Made by a program: the position numbers and the translations under genes. Below are positions 1 through 7,649 of a stretch of DNA of 17,654 bases, piece after piece. The notes below the pieces were generated by a model. It was not told where the DNA came from. It ran no database searches and saw only the letters and a list, made by a program, of their open reading frames with translations. The stretch is from JBBDNC01 sp040877875 (GTDB taxonomy: Bacteria; Bacteroidota; Rhodothermia; Balneolales; Balneolaceae). The stretch's first letter is position 1; each line of letters begins with the position of its first letter. Location: positions 1 to 17,654 of the forward strand of contig JBBDNC010000127.1 of assembly GCA_040877875.1 (NCBI GenBank), read 5' to 3'.

Positions 1-1498
1 CATTTCTCTTTTTCCACTTTTCTTTCTCTTCGTCCTGAAAAGATCCGGATTCTTCGCCGTCAGCAATAAAATCACAGACATTCAGGACTGCGCCTGGAGC
101 ACCTTTTACGGATATTCTGTAACCATCGGAATCTATTTGATTACAGGTAGCCATCATTTTTATTTCCGCATCAAACGCTTCTTCCCGAACCTCAGGATAT
201 TTTTCAAGGAGGGCGTTCTGAGACAGACCGGCTTTTTCTCCCGCAACTAACAAAGCTACCTCGAGCGGATCTCCGGTGCCTTGATCCTCTTCCCCTTCCT
301 GAAGGGATGCGTTGTTACATAATACCCCGGTTTCCAATGCCAGATTCAGAACAGGATCCGGTTTCACATCATCATTTTTTTCGTCTTCCTTTAGGTGAAA
401 AGGTTTCTCTTTATCCGCAACGACTTCAATATGACTACCGGAAAGCAGGTATTCTGTAACACTCATCCGGTTGACTGTCAAAGTTCCGGTTTTATCTGTA
501 AATATTACCTGTGTGGATCCCAGTGTTTCCACCGATGACATACGGGTGATCAGGGCATTTCGATCCGCCATGGTTTTAATTCCCTTTGCAAGGGCAATGG
601 TAGCAACAATCGGGAGTCCCTCGGGGATAGCCGCCACCGCCAGAGCAATCCCTGTTTGAATCATCAATATGAGATCTTCCCCTGCCTGGATTCCGACCAG
701 TGTAATAAAAGCCGTAATTGCCAGCGTTACCCCTATCAGCCTGTTTCCAAGTTTATCAAGCCTTACCTCCAGGGGTGTTTTTTCATCGTTTGTTTCATGG
801 ACAAGAGAAGAGATCGTTCCCAGTTCTGTCTTCATCCCGGTTGCCACTACGACTCCTTTGCCCGATCCCCTCGTTATAGCCGTTCCCTTGTACAACATAT
901 TCTTTCGTTCTGCAAGAATCGTGTTTCCCGCCAATGGGTCTGTTTCTTTTTCGACAGATAAGCTTTCCCCGGTCAGAGGAGATTCGTCAGCCTGAATCCC
1001 TGCATTTTCTATAATACGTATGTCCGCCGTCACAATATCCCCTCCCTCGACAACGACGATATCTCCGGGAACGATTTGGGAGGCATCGGTTTCCTGTACG
1101 TTACCCTCTCTCAGAACTCGTGTCGTCACCCTCCCCATTCGATAAAGGGCTTCCATAGAACGGATCGCCCGGAGTTCTGTAAAAAAACCGATCAGAACAC
1201 TGATGATAATCACAGCCAGGATCGCCCAGCCATCGAGGTATTCACCGAACAGAAACGAAGCTGTCGCTGCAAGGATCAGCAACCCGATAATCAGGCTTCT
1301 GAATTGATTTAACAGGATCCTCCAGATACTCTTCTCTTCGTATTCCCTAAGCTTGTTTTTCCCGAATCCTGTAAGCCGCCTCTTGACTTCAATTTCCGAG
1401 AGTCCGTTTTCAGGATCTGAACCCAGAAGTTCCGTTAGTTCTTCTGCAGATTTTGCCCACGGTTTGGTTGGAAGAGTCAGCTCAATTTCATTGCTCAT
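1..1498 (-). CDS. Cation-translocating P-type ATPase (P2, Ca2+-ATPase-like), N-terminal part, cut by window edge
   Basis: An inner-membrane pump that uses ATP, through an aspartyl-phosphate intermediate, to move cations, most likely Ca2+ (or Na+/Mn2+). The first 499 residues are present. Visible in order: a cation-ATPase N-terminal domain (about 10-75), the first transmembrane pair (about 60-110), the actuator domain with TGES at 176-179, the M4 ion-site motif PEGLP at 292-296, and the phosphorylation motif DKTGT with Asp335. The nucleotide-binding domain has begun when the sequence runs out; family members are about 850-950 residues, so roughly half is missing only because of the window edge. 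PEGLP is typical of P2A/P2B calcium-type pumps rather than of the CPx heavy-metal type. The ATG at 1498 gives a family-like N terminus but has no clear Shine-Dalgarno. The gene lies 53 nt after the GlsB-like gene on the same strand, so the two may be cotranscribed. Substrate is inferred, not proven. Confidence 0.93.
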   Translation of the reverse strand, partial: MSNEIELTLPTKPWAKSAEELTELLGSDPENGLSEIEVKRRLTGFGKNKLREYEEKSIWRILLNQFRSLIIGLLILAATASFLFGEYLDGWAILAVIIISVLIGFFTELRAIRSMEALYRMGRVTTRVLREGNVQETDASQIVPGDIVVVEGGDIVTADIRIIENAGIQADESPLTGESLSVEKETDPLAGNTILAERKNMLYKGTAITRGSGKGVVVATGMKTELGTISSLVHETNDEKTPLEVRLDKLGNRLIGVTLAITAFITLVGIQAGEDLILMIQTGIALAVAAIPEGLPIVATIALAKGIKTMADRNALITRMSSVETLGSTQVIFTDKTGTLTVNRMSVTEYLLSGSHIEVVADKEKPFHLKEDEKNDDVKPDPVLNLALETGVLCNNASLQEGEEDQGTGDPLEVALLVAGEKAGLSQNALLEKYPEVREEAFDAEIKMMATCNQIDSDGYRISVKGAPGAVLNVCDFIADGEESGSFQDEEKEKWKKRN

Positions 1499-1551
1499 TT
1501 ATTTATCGATTTACACCCTGCACCCTTTGGGAAAGGAAATCAGCTTTTTAG

Positions 1552-1848
1552 CTATCTTTTGGCAATGTGGGCTGCGTCGGGATCAATATGAAGATCTTCC
1601 TGATGATGTTGGTGGAATACATTAACCAGAAACAAGAATGCCAGAGTTCCGACAAATGAGAAAAGTAGGCCATCTCCAAGTCCTGCGGAAGCCCCGATCA
1701 TACCCATAATGATAGAAGAAATAACCCCCCAAAATAAATTGGCATATGCGGACTTTCCTTCTTTTCCAATCACGATTCCTGTAACCCATCCAACCATCAA
1801 TCCAATTGAAATGAACCAATAGATTGTGATTCCGTCAACGAACTCCAT
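1552..1848 (-). CDS. GlsB/YeaQ/YmgE-type small stress membrane protein
   Basis: A 98-residue, strongly hydrophobic protein with about three membrane segments (roughly 8-28, 36-58 and 62-78) and a polar, His-rich C-terminal tail (HQHH near 79-82). The pattern of IGLMVGWVTG, then a short polar turn, then a Gly-rich second helix matches the GlsB/YeaQ/YmgE ('transglycosylase-associated') family. Those proteins are small inner-membrane proteins tied to general stress, with no established biochemical activity. The frame could open at a GTG at 1860. The ATG at 1848 is preferred because GGAGGT stands 5 nt before it, while the GTG itself lies in that ribosome-site sequence. It sits 110 nt downstream of the dodecin-like gene and 53 nt upstream of the P-type ATPase, all on the minus strand. 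The family assignment is fairly secure; the function is not known. Confidence 0.8.
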   Translation of the reverse strand: MEFVDGITIYWFISIGLMVGWVTGIVIGKEGKSAYANLFWGVISSIIMGMIGASAGLGDGLLFSFVGTLAFLFLVNVFHQHHQEDLHIDPDAAHIAKR

Positions 1849-1958
1849 AATTACCTCCACCTTGTTTATGTTTCAATTGGAATGAAAGATGACTGGTATA
1901 CGGAGGTTTTCATCTATATGCATCCAACGTTTATCGCCTCTATGTCAAGGGAGTAAAA

Positions 1959-2159
1959 TTACTTTTCAAGTACAAATGTAATCTTTGCATTGACTCTGTA
2001 CTTTGTAATTTGATTCCCTTCCACGATACCCTGTATGTTTTCACAATAGACGCTTTTGATATTCTGAATGGTTTCCGAAGCCTGTATTACTGAATTCTCA
2101 ACAGCTTCTTCCATGGTTTTACCTTCTCCTATGACTTCAATGACCTTTGCGAGTGACAT
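1959..2159 (-). CDS. Dodecin-like small protein
   Basis: A 66-residue protein with the dodecin plan: beta strand AKVIEVIG, one amphipathic helix (about 15-34), then two strands ending in YRVNAKITFVLE. Dodecins form hollow 12-mers that bind flavins or coenzyme A and buffer them in the cytoplasm; one branch (Rv0379 of M. tuberculosis) has been described as calcium-binding. The start is the ATG at 2159, behind GAGAGG at a 7-8 nt spacing. A longer frame from 2174 would place that ribosome site inside the gene. The residue aligned with the flavin-stacking Trp of classical dodecins (the LDWFEV motif) is Ser36 here, within NIKSVYCE, so flavin binding should not be assumed. It is flanked by ppsA upstream (183 nt) and the GlsB-like gene downstream, on the same strand. 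Confidence 0.88.
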   Translation of the reverse strand: MSLAKVIEVIGEGKTMEEAVENSVIQASETIQNIKSVYCENIQGIVEGNQITKYRVNAKITFVLEK

Positions 2160-2229
2160 TTTATTACCTCTCATCTTTTAATTCGGATTGAATGTTTAAC
2201 TCAATATCAGTTAATAATATCACTGTACT

Positions 2230-2263
2230 TGTAGGTGAAATTCGTACAAAACTGTAGGTGAAA
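2230..2263. repeat. Pair of 11-bp direct repeats upstream of the dodecin-like gene
   Basis: TGTAGGTGAAA occurs exactly twice, at 2230-2240 and 2253-2263, 23 bp start to start, i.e. about two helix turns. The copies lie 71-104 nt upstream of the dodecin-like start, a usual place for activator sites. A related AGGTGGA occurs at 6599-6604 upstream of hsp20, a weaker match. Confidence 0.45.
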
Positions 2264-2283
2264 CCGGACTTTAACTGTCCGGT
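2263..2283 (-). terminator. Inverted repeat after ppsA, weak terminator or operator
   Basis: A 7-bp perfect stem, ACCGGAC / GTCCGGT, with a 7-nt loop lies about 60-80 nt beyond the ppsA stop. On the minus strand it is followed by TTTCACC, a poor T tract, so termination would be weak. It abuts the second 11-bp direct repeat, so it may instead belong to the dodecin-like gene's control region. Confidence 0.4.
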
Positions 2284-2342
2284 ACTCCCCCGGATCTTCT
2301 TTTGTATGTGAAGAATGAAGTTGTTGCAGATTATGTATGGTT

Positions 2343-4775
2343 TCAGGATGTCACATACATTGTCTTCGGTTTTTCGGCATCAGCCACCTGCTGAATCACC
2401 TGGATCACACTGTCCGGAACAACAGAAACGGAATCGATTCCGCACTCTACGAGAAACCGGGCATATTCGGGATCATCGCTTGGTGCCTGACCACAAAATC
2501 CGATTTTGATTTCGGTTTGATGGACTCTTTGAATCACATCCCGGATGGCTTTTTTTACGGCAGGATCTTTCTCACTAAACAGATGAGCTAACTCACCGGA
2601 ATCCCGGTCTACCCCCAGAATCAATTGGGTAAGATCATTTGAGCCGATTGAAAAACCATCGAAAAACGTCGCAAACTCTTCAGCTAACAAAATGTTAGCA
2701 GGGATCTCACACATCATATAAATCTCCAATCCGTGTTCACCACGCTTGAGCCCGAATTCCTCCATTACCCCCAGAACCTTTTCCGCTTCTGTTGTCGTTC
2801 GGCAAAACGGGATCATGACAATTACGTTATTCAGGCCGATCTCTTCTCTCACTTTTTTAAGGGCTTTACATTCAAGGGCAAATCCTTCCCGGTAGCCGTC
2901 ACTGTAGTACCTGGAAGCCCCCCGCCACCCGATCATCGGATTTTCCTCATTCGGTTCATACTTGCTTCCTCCGATAAGTCCGGCATATTCATTGGTTTTA
3001 AAATCACTGGTCCGTACAATTACCGGTTCCGGAAATCTTGACGCGGCGATTTTGGCGATTCCACTTGCAAGCCGGTCGATAAAATACTGTTTCAGGTCGG
3101 GATATCCCGTTGTGAGTTTCCGGATTTGAAGCCAATCCTCTTCCTCATCAATCTCTTCCGGATGCACCAAAGCCATCGGATGTATTCGAATGTGATTGCT
3201 GATAATGAATTCCATTCGGGCCAGCCCAACGCCACGGACAGGTAGTTTCCACCACTTGAATGCAGATTCCGGAGTCGCAAGATTCAACATGACCTCTGTC
3301 TTCGTCTCAGGCAGGTCACCCAGATCGGTATCTTCTACTTTAAACTCCAGTTTACCGTCATAAATTTTCCCTTCTTCCCCCTCCGCACAGGATAGTGTAA
3401 CCGACTGCCCGTCACTCAGTTTTTTTGTCGCCTCTCCACTGCCTACCACCGCGGGAATCCCCAGTTCCCGGCTGACAATCGCAGCGTGACAAGTGCGTCC
3501 CCCGAAATCCGTAATGATTCCCGCCGCCTGTTTCATCGCAGGAACCCAGTCGGGTTCTGTCATCTCCGTGACAAGAATCGTTGCATCATCGATTCCTTCC
3601 AAATCCGTAGTATCCGATACCTTTTTTACAGTTCCGGTTACAATCGAACTCCCGATACTCAACCCGGTAACCAGCAGTTTCGGATCCTCCTCAAGGAGGG
3701 TATAAGAGCGGAACATCCCTTTTTCAACCTGCGAGTGTACCGTCTCCGGCCGTGCCTGGACAATATAGAGTTGCTCGTCCCGATCATCTTTTACCCATTC
3801 GATATCCATCGCCTTTTCATAATGCTTCTCAATGATGTGCCCCCATCGGGCCAGTTGAACGATCTCCTCGTCATTTAACACAAACCGGCTACGTTCTGAA
3901 AGAGAGGTGGGTACATTGACGGTCGTACTTCCTTCAACAGAGGTATAAACCATCTTCACTTCTTTCGAGCCGAGAATTTTCTCAAGGATCGGTTTGCAGG
4001 ATTCGCGTTCCAAATTGGGTTTAAACACATAAAACTGATCGGGATTCAACATCCCCTTCACAACATTTTCACCCAGGCCCCAGGCTCCGTTAATCACGAT
4101 CGCATTCGGAAATCCCGATTCGGTATCCACGGTAAACATCACACCTGAACAGGAACGGTCGGCACGGACCATTTTCTGGACGCCAACGGACAGGGCCACC
4201 TTCATATGGTCAAATCCCATTTTTTCCCGGTACGAAATCGCACGATTTGTAAATAACGACGCATAGCAGTTTTTACACGCCCTGAGCAGATCTCCCTCCC
4301 CTTTGATGTTCAGATACGTTTCCTGTTGTCCGGCAAAACTGGCGTGAGGCAGGTCTTCCGCAGTCGCACTGCTGCGCACGGCAACGTCAATACATTTTTC
4401 CGAATCGGGTTCATAACACGAACCGGTAACCCGTTCACAAAGATCCTGATAAGCATTCCGAATGGCCTCCGCAAGAGGTGTCGGAAAATTGTTTTTCTTG
4501 ATAAGCTGACGGATCTTTTGACCCGTCTCTTCCAGTCCGGCATTGCCATTCTGATAAACAGTGAGAAGATCACGAATCGGTTCTCCCAATTTATTGGATT
4601 TGATAAAAAGAGCATACGCTTCCGACGTCGTTGCGAAACCGTCCGGAATCTGTATTCCATGAGGTTGCAGGTGCCGGATCATTTCACCGAGAGAGGCGTT
4701 TTTACCGCCCACCTTGGGGACGTCTTCAATTCCCATTTCCGAAAAGGCCAAAATATAGGGGGATGGCTGATTCAT
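2343..4775 (-). CDS. ppsA: Phosphoenolpyruvate synthase
   Basis: Cytoplasmic enzyme making phosphoenolpyruvate from pyruvate and ATP (giving AMP and phosphate), the entry to gluconeogenesis from pyruvate, lactate or acetate-derived carbon. At 810 residues it has the usual family length. Domains in order: ATP-grasp pyruvate/PEP-binding N-terminal domain (about 18-345, with VGGKNASLGEM at 22-32 and VAVRSSATAEDLP at 131-143); the swivelling phosphohistidine domain with GGRTCHAAIVSRE, His430 being the phosphorylated residue; and the C-terminal TIM barrel (about 490-795) with the CGQAPS motif, Cys761 being the catalytic proton donor. The ATG at 4775 has AAGGAG 6 nt upstream. The upstream SDR gene ends 167 nt away on the same strand. 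The final residues after ADAEKPK are not conserved in my memory of the family. Pyruvate phosphate dikinase is excluded by length and by the ppsA-type motif set. Confidence 0.97.
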   Translation of the reverse strand: MNQPSPYILAFSEMGIEDVPKVGGKNASLGEMIRHLQPHGIQIPDGFATTSEAYALFIKSNKLGEPIRDLLTVYQNGNAGLEETGQKIRQLIKKNNFPTPLAEAIRNAYQDLCERVTGSCYEPDSEKCIDVAVRSSATAEDLPHASFAGQQETYLNIKGEGDLLRACKNCYASLFTNRAISYREKMGFDHMKVALSVGVQKMVRADRSCSGVMFTVDTESGFPNAIVINGAWGLGENVVKGMLNPDQFYVFKPNLERESCKPILEKILGSKEVKMVYTSVEGSTTVNVPTSLSERSRFVLNDEEIVQLARWGHIIEKHYEKAMDIEWVKDDRDEQLYIVQARPETVHSQVEKGMFRSYTLLEEDPKLLVTGLSIGSSIVTGTVKKVSDTTDLEGIDDATILVTEMTEPDWVPAMKQAAGIITDFGGRTCHAAIVSRELGIPAVVGSGEATKKLSDGQSVTLSCAEGEEGKIYDGKLEFKVEDTDLGDLPETKTEVMLNLATPESAFKWWKLPVRGVGLARMEFIISNHIRIHPMALVHPEEIDEEEDWLQIRKLTTGYPDLKQYFIDRLASGIAKIAASRFPEPVIVRTSDFKTNEYAGLIGGSKYEPNEENPMIGWRGASRYYSDGYREGFALECKALKKVREEIGLNNVIVMIPFCRTTTEAEKVLGVMEEFGLKRGEHGLEIYMMCEIPANILLAEEFATFFDGFSIGSNDLTQLILGVDRDSGELAHLFSEKDPAVKKAIRDVIQRVHQTEIKIGFCGQAPSDDPEYARFLVECGIDSVSVVPDSVIQVIQQVADAEKPKTMYVTS

Positions 4776-4846
4776 AGTCTACTCCTTAAAATTATTCCTA
4801 ATGCAATGGTTCTTTCTCTGCCTGTTCTTCGAGCTGCCTGCAAGCG

Positions 4847-4862
4847 ACAGACTTCCGTCTGT
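4847..4862 (-). other. Hairpin with GNRA-type loop in the ppsA leader
   Basis: On the minus strand, ACAGAC-GGAA-GTCTGT forms a 6-bp stem closed by a GGAA tetraloop, 72-87 nt before the ppsA ATG and downstream of the SDR gene. There is no T tract after it, so it is not a classic terminator. It may be a processing or stability element between the two genes, or chance. Confidence 0.3.
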
Positions 4863-4942
4863 TAATAATCTGACTGAATGTTTTGGCTTCTTTCAAAATC
4901 CATTCCGTCCTGTTCATCTATTTATAGCTTTTCAACTCCTTC

Positions 4943-5707
4943 TTACCGAGCGGTATAACCTCCGTCTACCAGAAGCGTATGACCGGTAACAAATGAAGCC
5001 TCTTCCGAAGAAAGCCAGACGATCGCATGGGCGACTTCATCGGATTGGCCAAGCCGTCCGATGGGATGCAGCTCTATGAGACCCTGTTTTAATTCTTCAT
5101 CGGTTGTGAGTCCGGCTTTTTCCAGCATCGCAGTTTCAATGAATGCCGGAGCAATGGCATTAACCCGAATTCCCTGCGAAGAATACTCGAGAGCCGCCGC
5201 TTTGGTCAAACCCACCAATCCGTGTTTGGCCGCTACGTAGGCCGGTGCCTGGGCAAAACCGACCGTTCCCAGGATAGAGGCGACGTTGACGATCGACCCT
5301 CCATCTTCAGAAAGCATCACCGGTATCTGGTATTTCATACAAAGCCACTGGCCCCGCAGGTTGATATTCAACACCCGGTCCCATTCCTCAACCGTATAGT
5401 CAGCCGTCGCCGCCAACTCCCCGCCAACCCCGGCATTGTTGCATGCAACATCCAACCGGCCGTGTTTCTCTACAATCCGGTCTATCAGGCTCCTGACCTC
5501 TTTCTCACTGGACACATCCGCAACCACATCCAAGACATCTTCCGATGAATCTTCGGATTGAAGGATCAACTCTTTGGTCTGCCTCAGCCCTTCCCGATCA
5601 ATATCACTGACAACCACTTTTGCGCTCTTTTTTGCAAATTTACGGGCTGTTTCCCTGCCGATACCTGACGCCGCTCCGGTGATGAGTACAACTTTGTTAG
5701 TAAACAT
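4943..5707 (-). CDS. Short-chain dehydrogenase/reductase (classical SDR)
   Basis: A 254-residue classical SDR oxidoreductase, cytoplasmic and NAD(P)H dependent. Visible: cofactor motif TGAASGIG at 10-17, NNAG at 90-93, likely structural/catalytic Asn116, Ser144, and the YxxxK pair Tyr157/Lys161 in AYVAAKHG. Asp35 at the end of the second beta strand (VVVSDID) points to NAD(H) rather than NADP(H). The C terminus (VTGHTLLVDGGYTAR) is typical of the glucose 1-dehydrogenase / 3-oxoacyl reductase-like group. The substrate cannot be read from the sequence; sugar, alcohol or hydroxyacyl substrates are all possible. It starts 29 nt after the DUF2892 gene, so these two are probably one transcript; ppsA follows after 167 nt. 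No clear Shine-Dalgarno precedes the ATG at 5707, but the start fits the family N terminus exactly. Confidence 0.92.
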   Translation of the reverse strand: MFTNKVVLITGAASGIGRETARKFAKKSAKVVVSDIDREGLRQTKELILQSEDSSEDVLDVVADVSSEKEVRSLIDRIVEKHGRLDVACNNAGVGGELAATADYTVEEWDRVLNINLRGQWLCMKYQIPVMLSEDGGSIVNVASILGTVGFAQAPAYVAAKHGLVGLTKAAALEYSSQGIRVNAIAPAFIETAMLEKAGLTTDEELKQGLIELHPIGRLGQSDEVAHAIVWLSSEEASFVTGHTLLVDGGYTAR

Positions 5708-5736
5708 GATATTTATTCATTGAAATTAAATTTAAA

Positions 5737-5931
5737 TCAAACCCCGGCAGTTTTTTTAGAAGTGGAAACGCCAAAAATGGAATACAACGGACAAAAGCCC
5801 ACTAACCCTGTCAGCAATGGGATCAGCCCAATTGCACCCCACCAACTTTGATAATAAACCCCAACGAGCAGAATCAGTATTCCAAGAGGAATTCGAACAG
5901 AACGATCCATTTTACTCATGTTCACTTTCAT
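5737..5931 (-). CDS. DUF2892 (YgaP-like) small inner-membrane protein
   Basis: A 64-residue protein with two closely spaced membrane segments (about 13-26 and 29-45) around the motif YYQSWWGAIGLIPLLTGLVGFCPLY, which is characteristic of DUF2892. The same hairpin forms the membrane part of the rhodanese YgaP, but no rhodanese domain is present here. The conserved Cys47 of GFCPLY is retained; the second cysteine usually found a few residues later is replaced by Ser57. The start is the ATG at 5931, with GGGGTG about 7 nt upstream; the frame extends further (to 5988), but that part is not family-like and overlaps a terminator hairpin. It is followed 29 nt later by the SDR gene. Function is unknown; relatives often sit near sulfur, redox or stress genes. 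Confidence 0.85.
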   Translation of the reverse strand: MKVNMSKMDRSVRIPLGILILLVGVYYQSWWGAIGLIPLLTGLVGFCPLYSIFGVSTSKKTAGV

Positions 5932-5971
5932 TAAAATCACCCCGTATTCATTAAAAATTTTGATTAAATAA

Positions 5972-5998
5972 CAGGCCGGTAATTTCAATACCGGCCTG
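5972..5998 (-). terminator. Intrinsic terminator after hsp20
   Basis: A perfect 10-bp inverted repeat, CAGGCCGGTA / TACCGGCCTG, with a 7-nt loop. Read on the minus strand, it begins 31 nt after the hsp20 stop codon and is followed by TTATTT and then more T-rich sequence. It is the strongest terminator-like structure in the window. It also lies in the leader of the DUF2892 gene (41 nt before its start), so it separates hsp20 from that transcript or attenuates read-through into it. Confidence 0.75.
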
Positions 5999-6028
5999 AT
6001 ACACTAACTAACCTACATCCCTCGATAT

Positions 6029-6478
6029 TCAGTCGATTTTAACTTCTTTCGGTTTGCTGACTTCAGCTTTCGGAATGTGAACATTCAGCACACCCTCTTT
6101 GAATATTGCTTTTATCTCATCTTCCCTGACTTCATCAGGCAATTTGAATGCTCGGTAGAAACTGCCCGCTGAACGCTCTCTCCGGATATAGTCTTTCTTT
6201 TCTTCTTTCTCTTCATGTTTACGCTCACCGGTAATGATCAGTCTTCCCTCCTGATAACTCACCTTGACATCTTCTTTTTCTATCCCCGGCAAGTCCATTT
6301 GCAGGGTGTATTCTTTTTCATCCTCGGATATATCGGAGCTGGGTGCCCAGGTATCGAGAAGGCTGCCGCCATTTTCACGTGTCCAGGAAAACGGCATCAC
6401 GTCGTCGAAAAAACGTTCCATATCCCTTCTGAACTGCCGGATGGATTTAGGTTCTGAATAAGATTTTAACATTTTCAT
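6029..6478 (-). CDS. Hsp20 / alpha-crystallin small heat-shock protein
   Basis: A 149-residue ATP-independent holdase chaperone that binds unfolding proteins in large oligomers in the cytoplasm. An N-terminal arm (1-43) carries FRRDMERFFDD, common in bacterial class A Hsp20s. The alpha-crystallin domain runs from about 44 to 140 and includes MDLPGIEKEDVKV and the consensus A-x(4)-GVL motif (A124 to L131). The C terminus has an I/V-x-I/V anchor, Val146-Lys-Ile148, used in oligomer assembly. The ATG at 6478 has GAGG 7 nt upstream; a second ATG two codons on is possible. A 12-bp palindrome lies 64-75 nt upstream of the start. It is monocistronic by the look of it: a strong terminator follows, and about 150 nt of non-coding sequence precedes it. 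Its place next to a sensor kinase/regulator pair suggests control by that pair, which is inference. Confidence 0.96.
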   Translation of the reverse strand: MKMLKSYSEPKSIRQFRRDMERFFDDVMPFSWTRENGGSLLDTWAPSSDISEDEKEYTLQMDLPGIEKEDVKVSYQEGRLIITGERKHEEKEEKKDYIRRERSAGSFYRAFKLPDEVREDEIKAIFKEGVLNVHIPKAEVSKPKEVKID

Positions 6479-6541
6479 AATTTTACCTCACATACTGACT
6501 TAAGTTTAACAGATAATTACTTGGTTTATCTTTTACGAAGT

Positions 6542-6553
6542 ACGGATCTCCGT
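6542..6553. promoter_or_regulatory. 12-bp palindrome upstream of hsp20
   Basis: ACGGATCTCCGT is two perfect 5-bp arms (ACGGA / TCCGT) around TC. It sits 64-75 nt upstream of the hsp20 start, where an activator site could lie. I do not recognise it as a known operator. It could be chance, but symmetry at this position makes it the best candidate regulatory site for hsp20. Confidence 0.3.
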
Positions 6554-6626
6554 TCTCTGCGGTTAAAATATAACTGTGAAGCGTTCAAAAAAGATACAGG
6601 TGGATCCTTAAGAGAATTGTAATCGA

Positions 6627-6947
6627 TTATCCATCCCCTTTATCAGGGATTTCCCTACACAGGCGCAGAATGCTGAGAGCATGGCGTAAGTTCATGGTCG
6701 TTTTCATTGCGGTTGCTAAAACTGCTGAGGGTATAGGGTTGTCCATCCCCTGCATATAATCAGGTCCATCGGCCATCGAGTCAAATAGTAATGATGAAAG
6801 GCAGCTCTCTGTTAAAGACCCGTTATTATCGAATTCATCACTTATGACAACCTGAGCGGCACCGCTTACTGATCTCTCCCCGGACTCTTTGAGTTTATTC
6901 CACTCCTGGCGAACCCAGCCTTTTGCACTTTCCTCTGCAATTAATTT
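6627..6947 (-). other. 106-codon open reading frame without a normal start codon (possible cryptic gene, frameshifted extension or remnant)
   Basis: Directly after the response regulator stop codon, in the -1 frame, a stop-free frame of 106 sense codons runs to a TAA at 6627-6629. The deduced product looks protein-like: mixed charged and hydrophobic residues, with WVRQEWNKLK near the start, DGPDYMQGMDNP in the middle and a helix-like MNLRHALSILRLCREI near the end. There is no in-frame ATG, GTG or TTG before an ATG about 59 codons in; only an ATT could start the whole frame. Possibilities are: a rare ATT start coupled to the regulator stop; -1 slippage at the A-rich CGTAAAAATTAA at the end of the regulator gene, fusing the two; a real gene with a sequencing error or decayed start; or a chance frame. 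I do not recognise a domain. It occupies most of an otherwise gene-free 462-nt gap. Confidence 0.35.
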
Positions 6948-7609
6948 TTACGTCCACTATAGTCGATCCATTTTACGGCGTGAAACATCAGTTCGGTCGA
7001 GTTTTTAAATCCCATTTTTTCCTTGATTCTGGATCGATAGGTTTCAATCGTTTTGGAAGCAAGGTGAAGCTGACGGGCGATTTCATTACTGCTCTTCCCA
7101 TGGCCGATTAACTCAAATACCTCCAGCTCGCGATCACTTAACGTATCAAGCGGTGATTTATCTACTTCCTGTCTTCCCATCATCGCACCCATCAACAGTT
7201 TTTCATTCATTTCATCACTGATATAAATACCCCCGTTGATAATTTTTCTGGCAGCCTTCAGTAATATCTCACTTGATTCAAATTTCATTACATATCCCTT
7301 TGCGCCGGCACGCAGGGCCCGTTCGGCATACAATGACTCATCATGTCTTGAGACCATCAGAATTTTCTGGTCAGGTTTTTGAAAGAGAATATTTTTTACA
7401 AGTTCAATGCCATTCATACCGGGCAGGGATACGTCCACAACCAGTAGATCCAATTCATAATCATCCAGATTTTTTAATACCTCTTCAGCCCGGTCAAGTT
7501 GTAAAACCACTTCATAACCAGGTTCCGATTCCAGCGTACTGACCAGGCCTTTTCTCATCATCGGATGATCGTCAACAATGAGAATTTGTTTTTTGAAAGA
7601 ATTTGTCAT
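6941..7609 (-). CDS. NarL/FixJ-family two-component response regulator
   Basis: A DNA-binding transcription factor switched by phosphorylation, partner of the adjacent kinase. From the ATG at 7609 it is 222 residues. The receiver domain (about 7-125) shows the acidic pair Asp13/Asp14, phospho-acceptor Asp59 in VVDVSLPG, Ser87 and Lys109. The LuxR/NarL helix-turn-helix (about 155-213) has LSDRELEVFELIGHGKSSNEIA and SKTIETYRSRI. The frame stays open to an ATG at 7669, which would overlap the kinase gene by 20 nt and add 20 residues with no counterpart in the family. I prefer 7609 on homology, although neither start has a good ribosome site. If 7669 is used, the pair is translationally coupled. 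Its targets are unknown; neighbouring stress genes are natural candidates. Confidence 0.95.
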   Translation of the reverse strand: MTNSFKKQILIVDDHPMMRKGLVSTLESEPGYEVVLQLDRAEEVLKNLDDYELDLLVVDVSLPGMNGIELVKNILFQKPDQKILMVSRHDESLYAERALRAGAKGYVMKFESSEILLKAARKIINGGIYISDEMNEKLLMGAMMGRQEVDKSPLDTLSDRELEVFELIGHGKSSNEIARQLHLASKTIETYRSRIKEKMGFKNSTELMFHAVKWIDYSGRKN

Positions 7610-7649
7610 AACCAAATATTCTAAAATTGAAGGAATGATTGACAGTTTT

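Noticed and set aside
656..995. Plus-strand ORFs of about 100 codons within the left-edge region
   Set aside because: They are antisense to the P-type ATPase, whose TGES, PEGLP and DKTGT motifs are in frame on the minus strand.
2263..2283. Resemblance of the dyad to a DosR box (GGGACT...AGTCCC)
   Set aside because: The arms GGAC/GTCC match only in part and the spacer is 7 nt instead of the short DosR spacing, so the likeness is probably coincidental.
4326..4865. 179-codon plus-strand ORF opposite ppsA
   Set aside because: It lies antisense to well-conserved ppsA coding sequence and its product resembles no protein; it is a shadow frame.
6585..6610. Possible terminator (GATCCACCTGTATC then TTTTTT on the minus strand) after the cryptic frame
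   Set aside because: The arms have mismatches and leave a 2-nt loop, so no stable hairpin forms despite the T tract.
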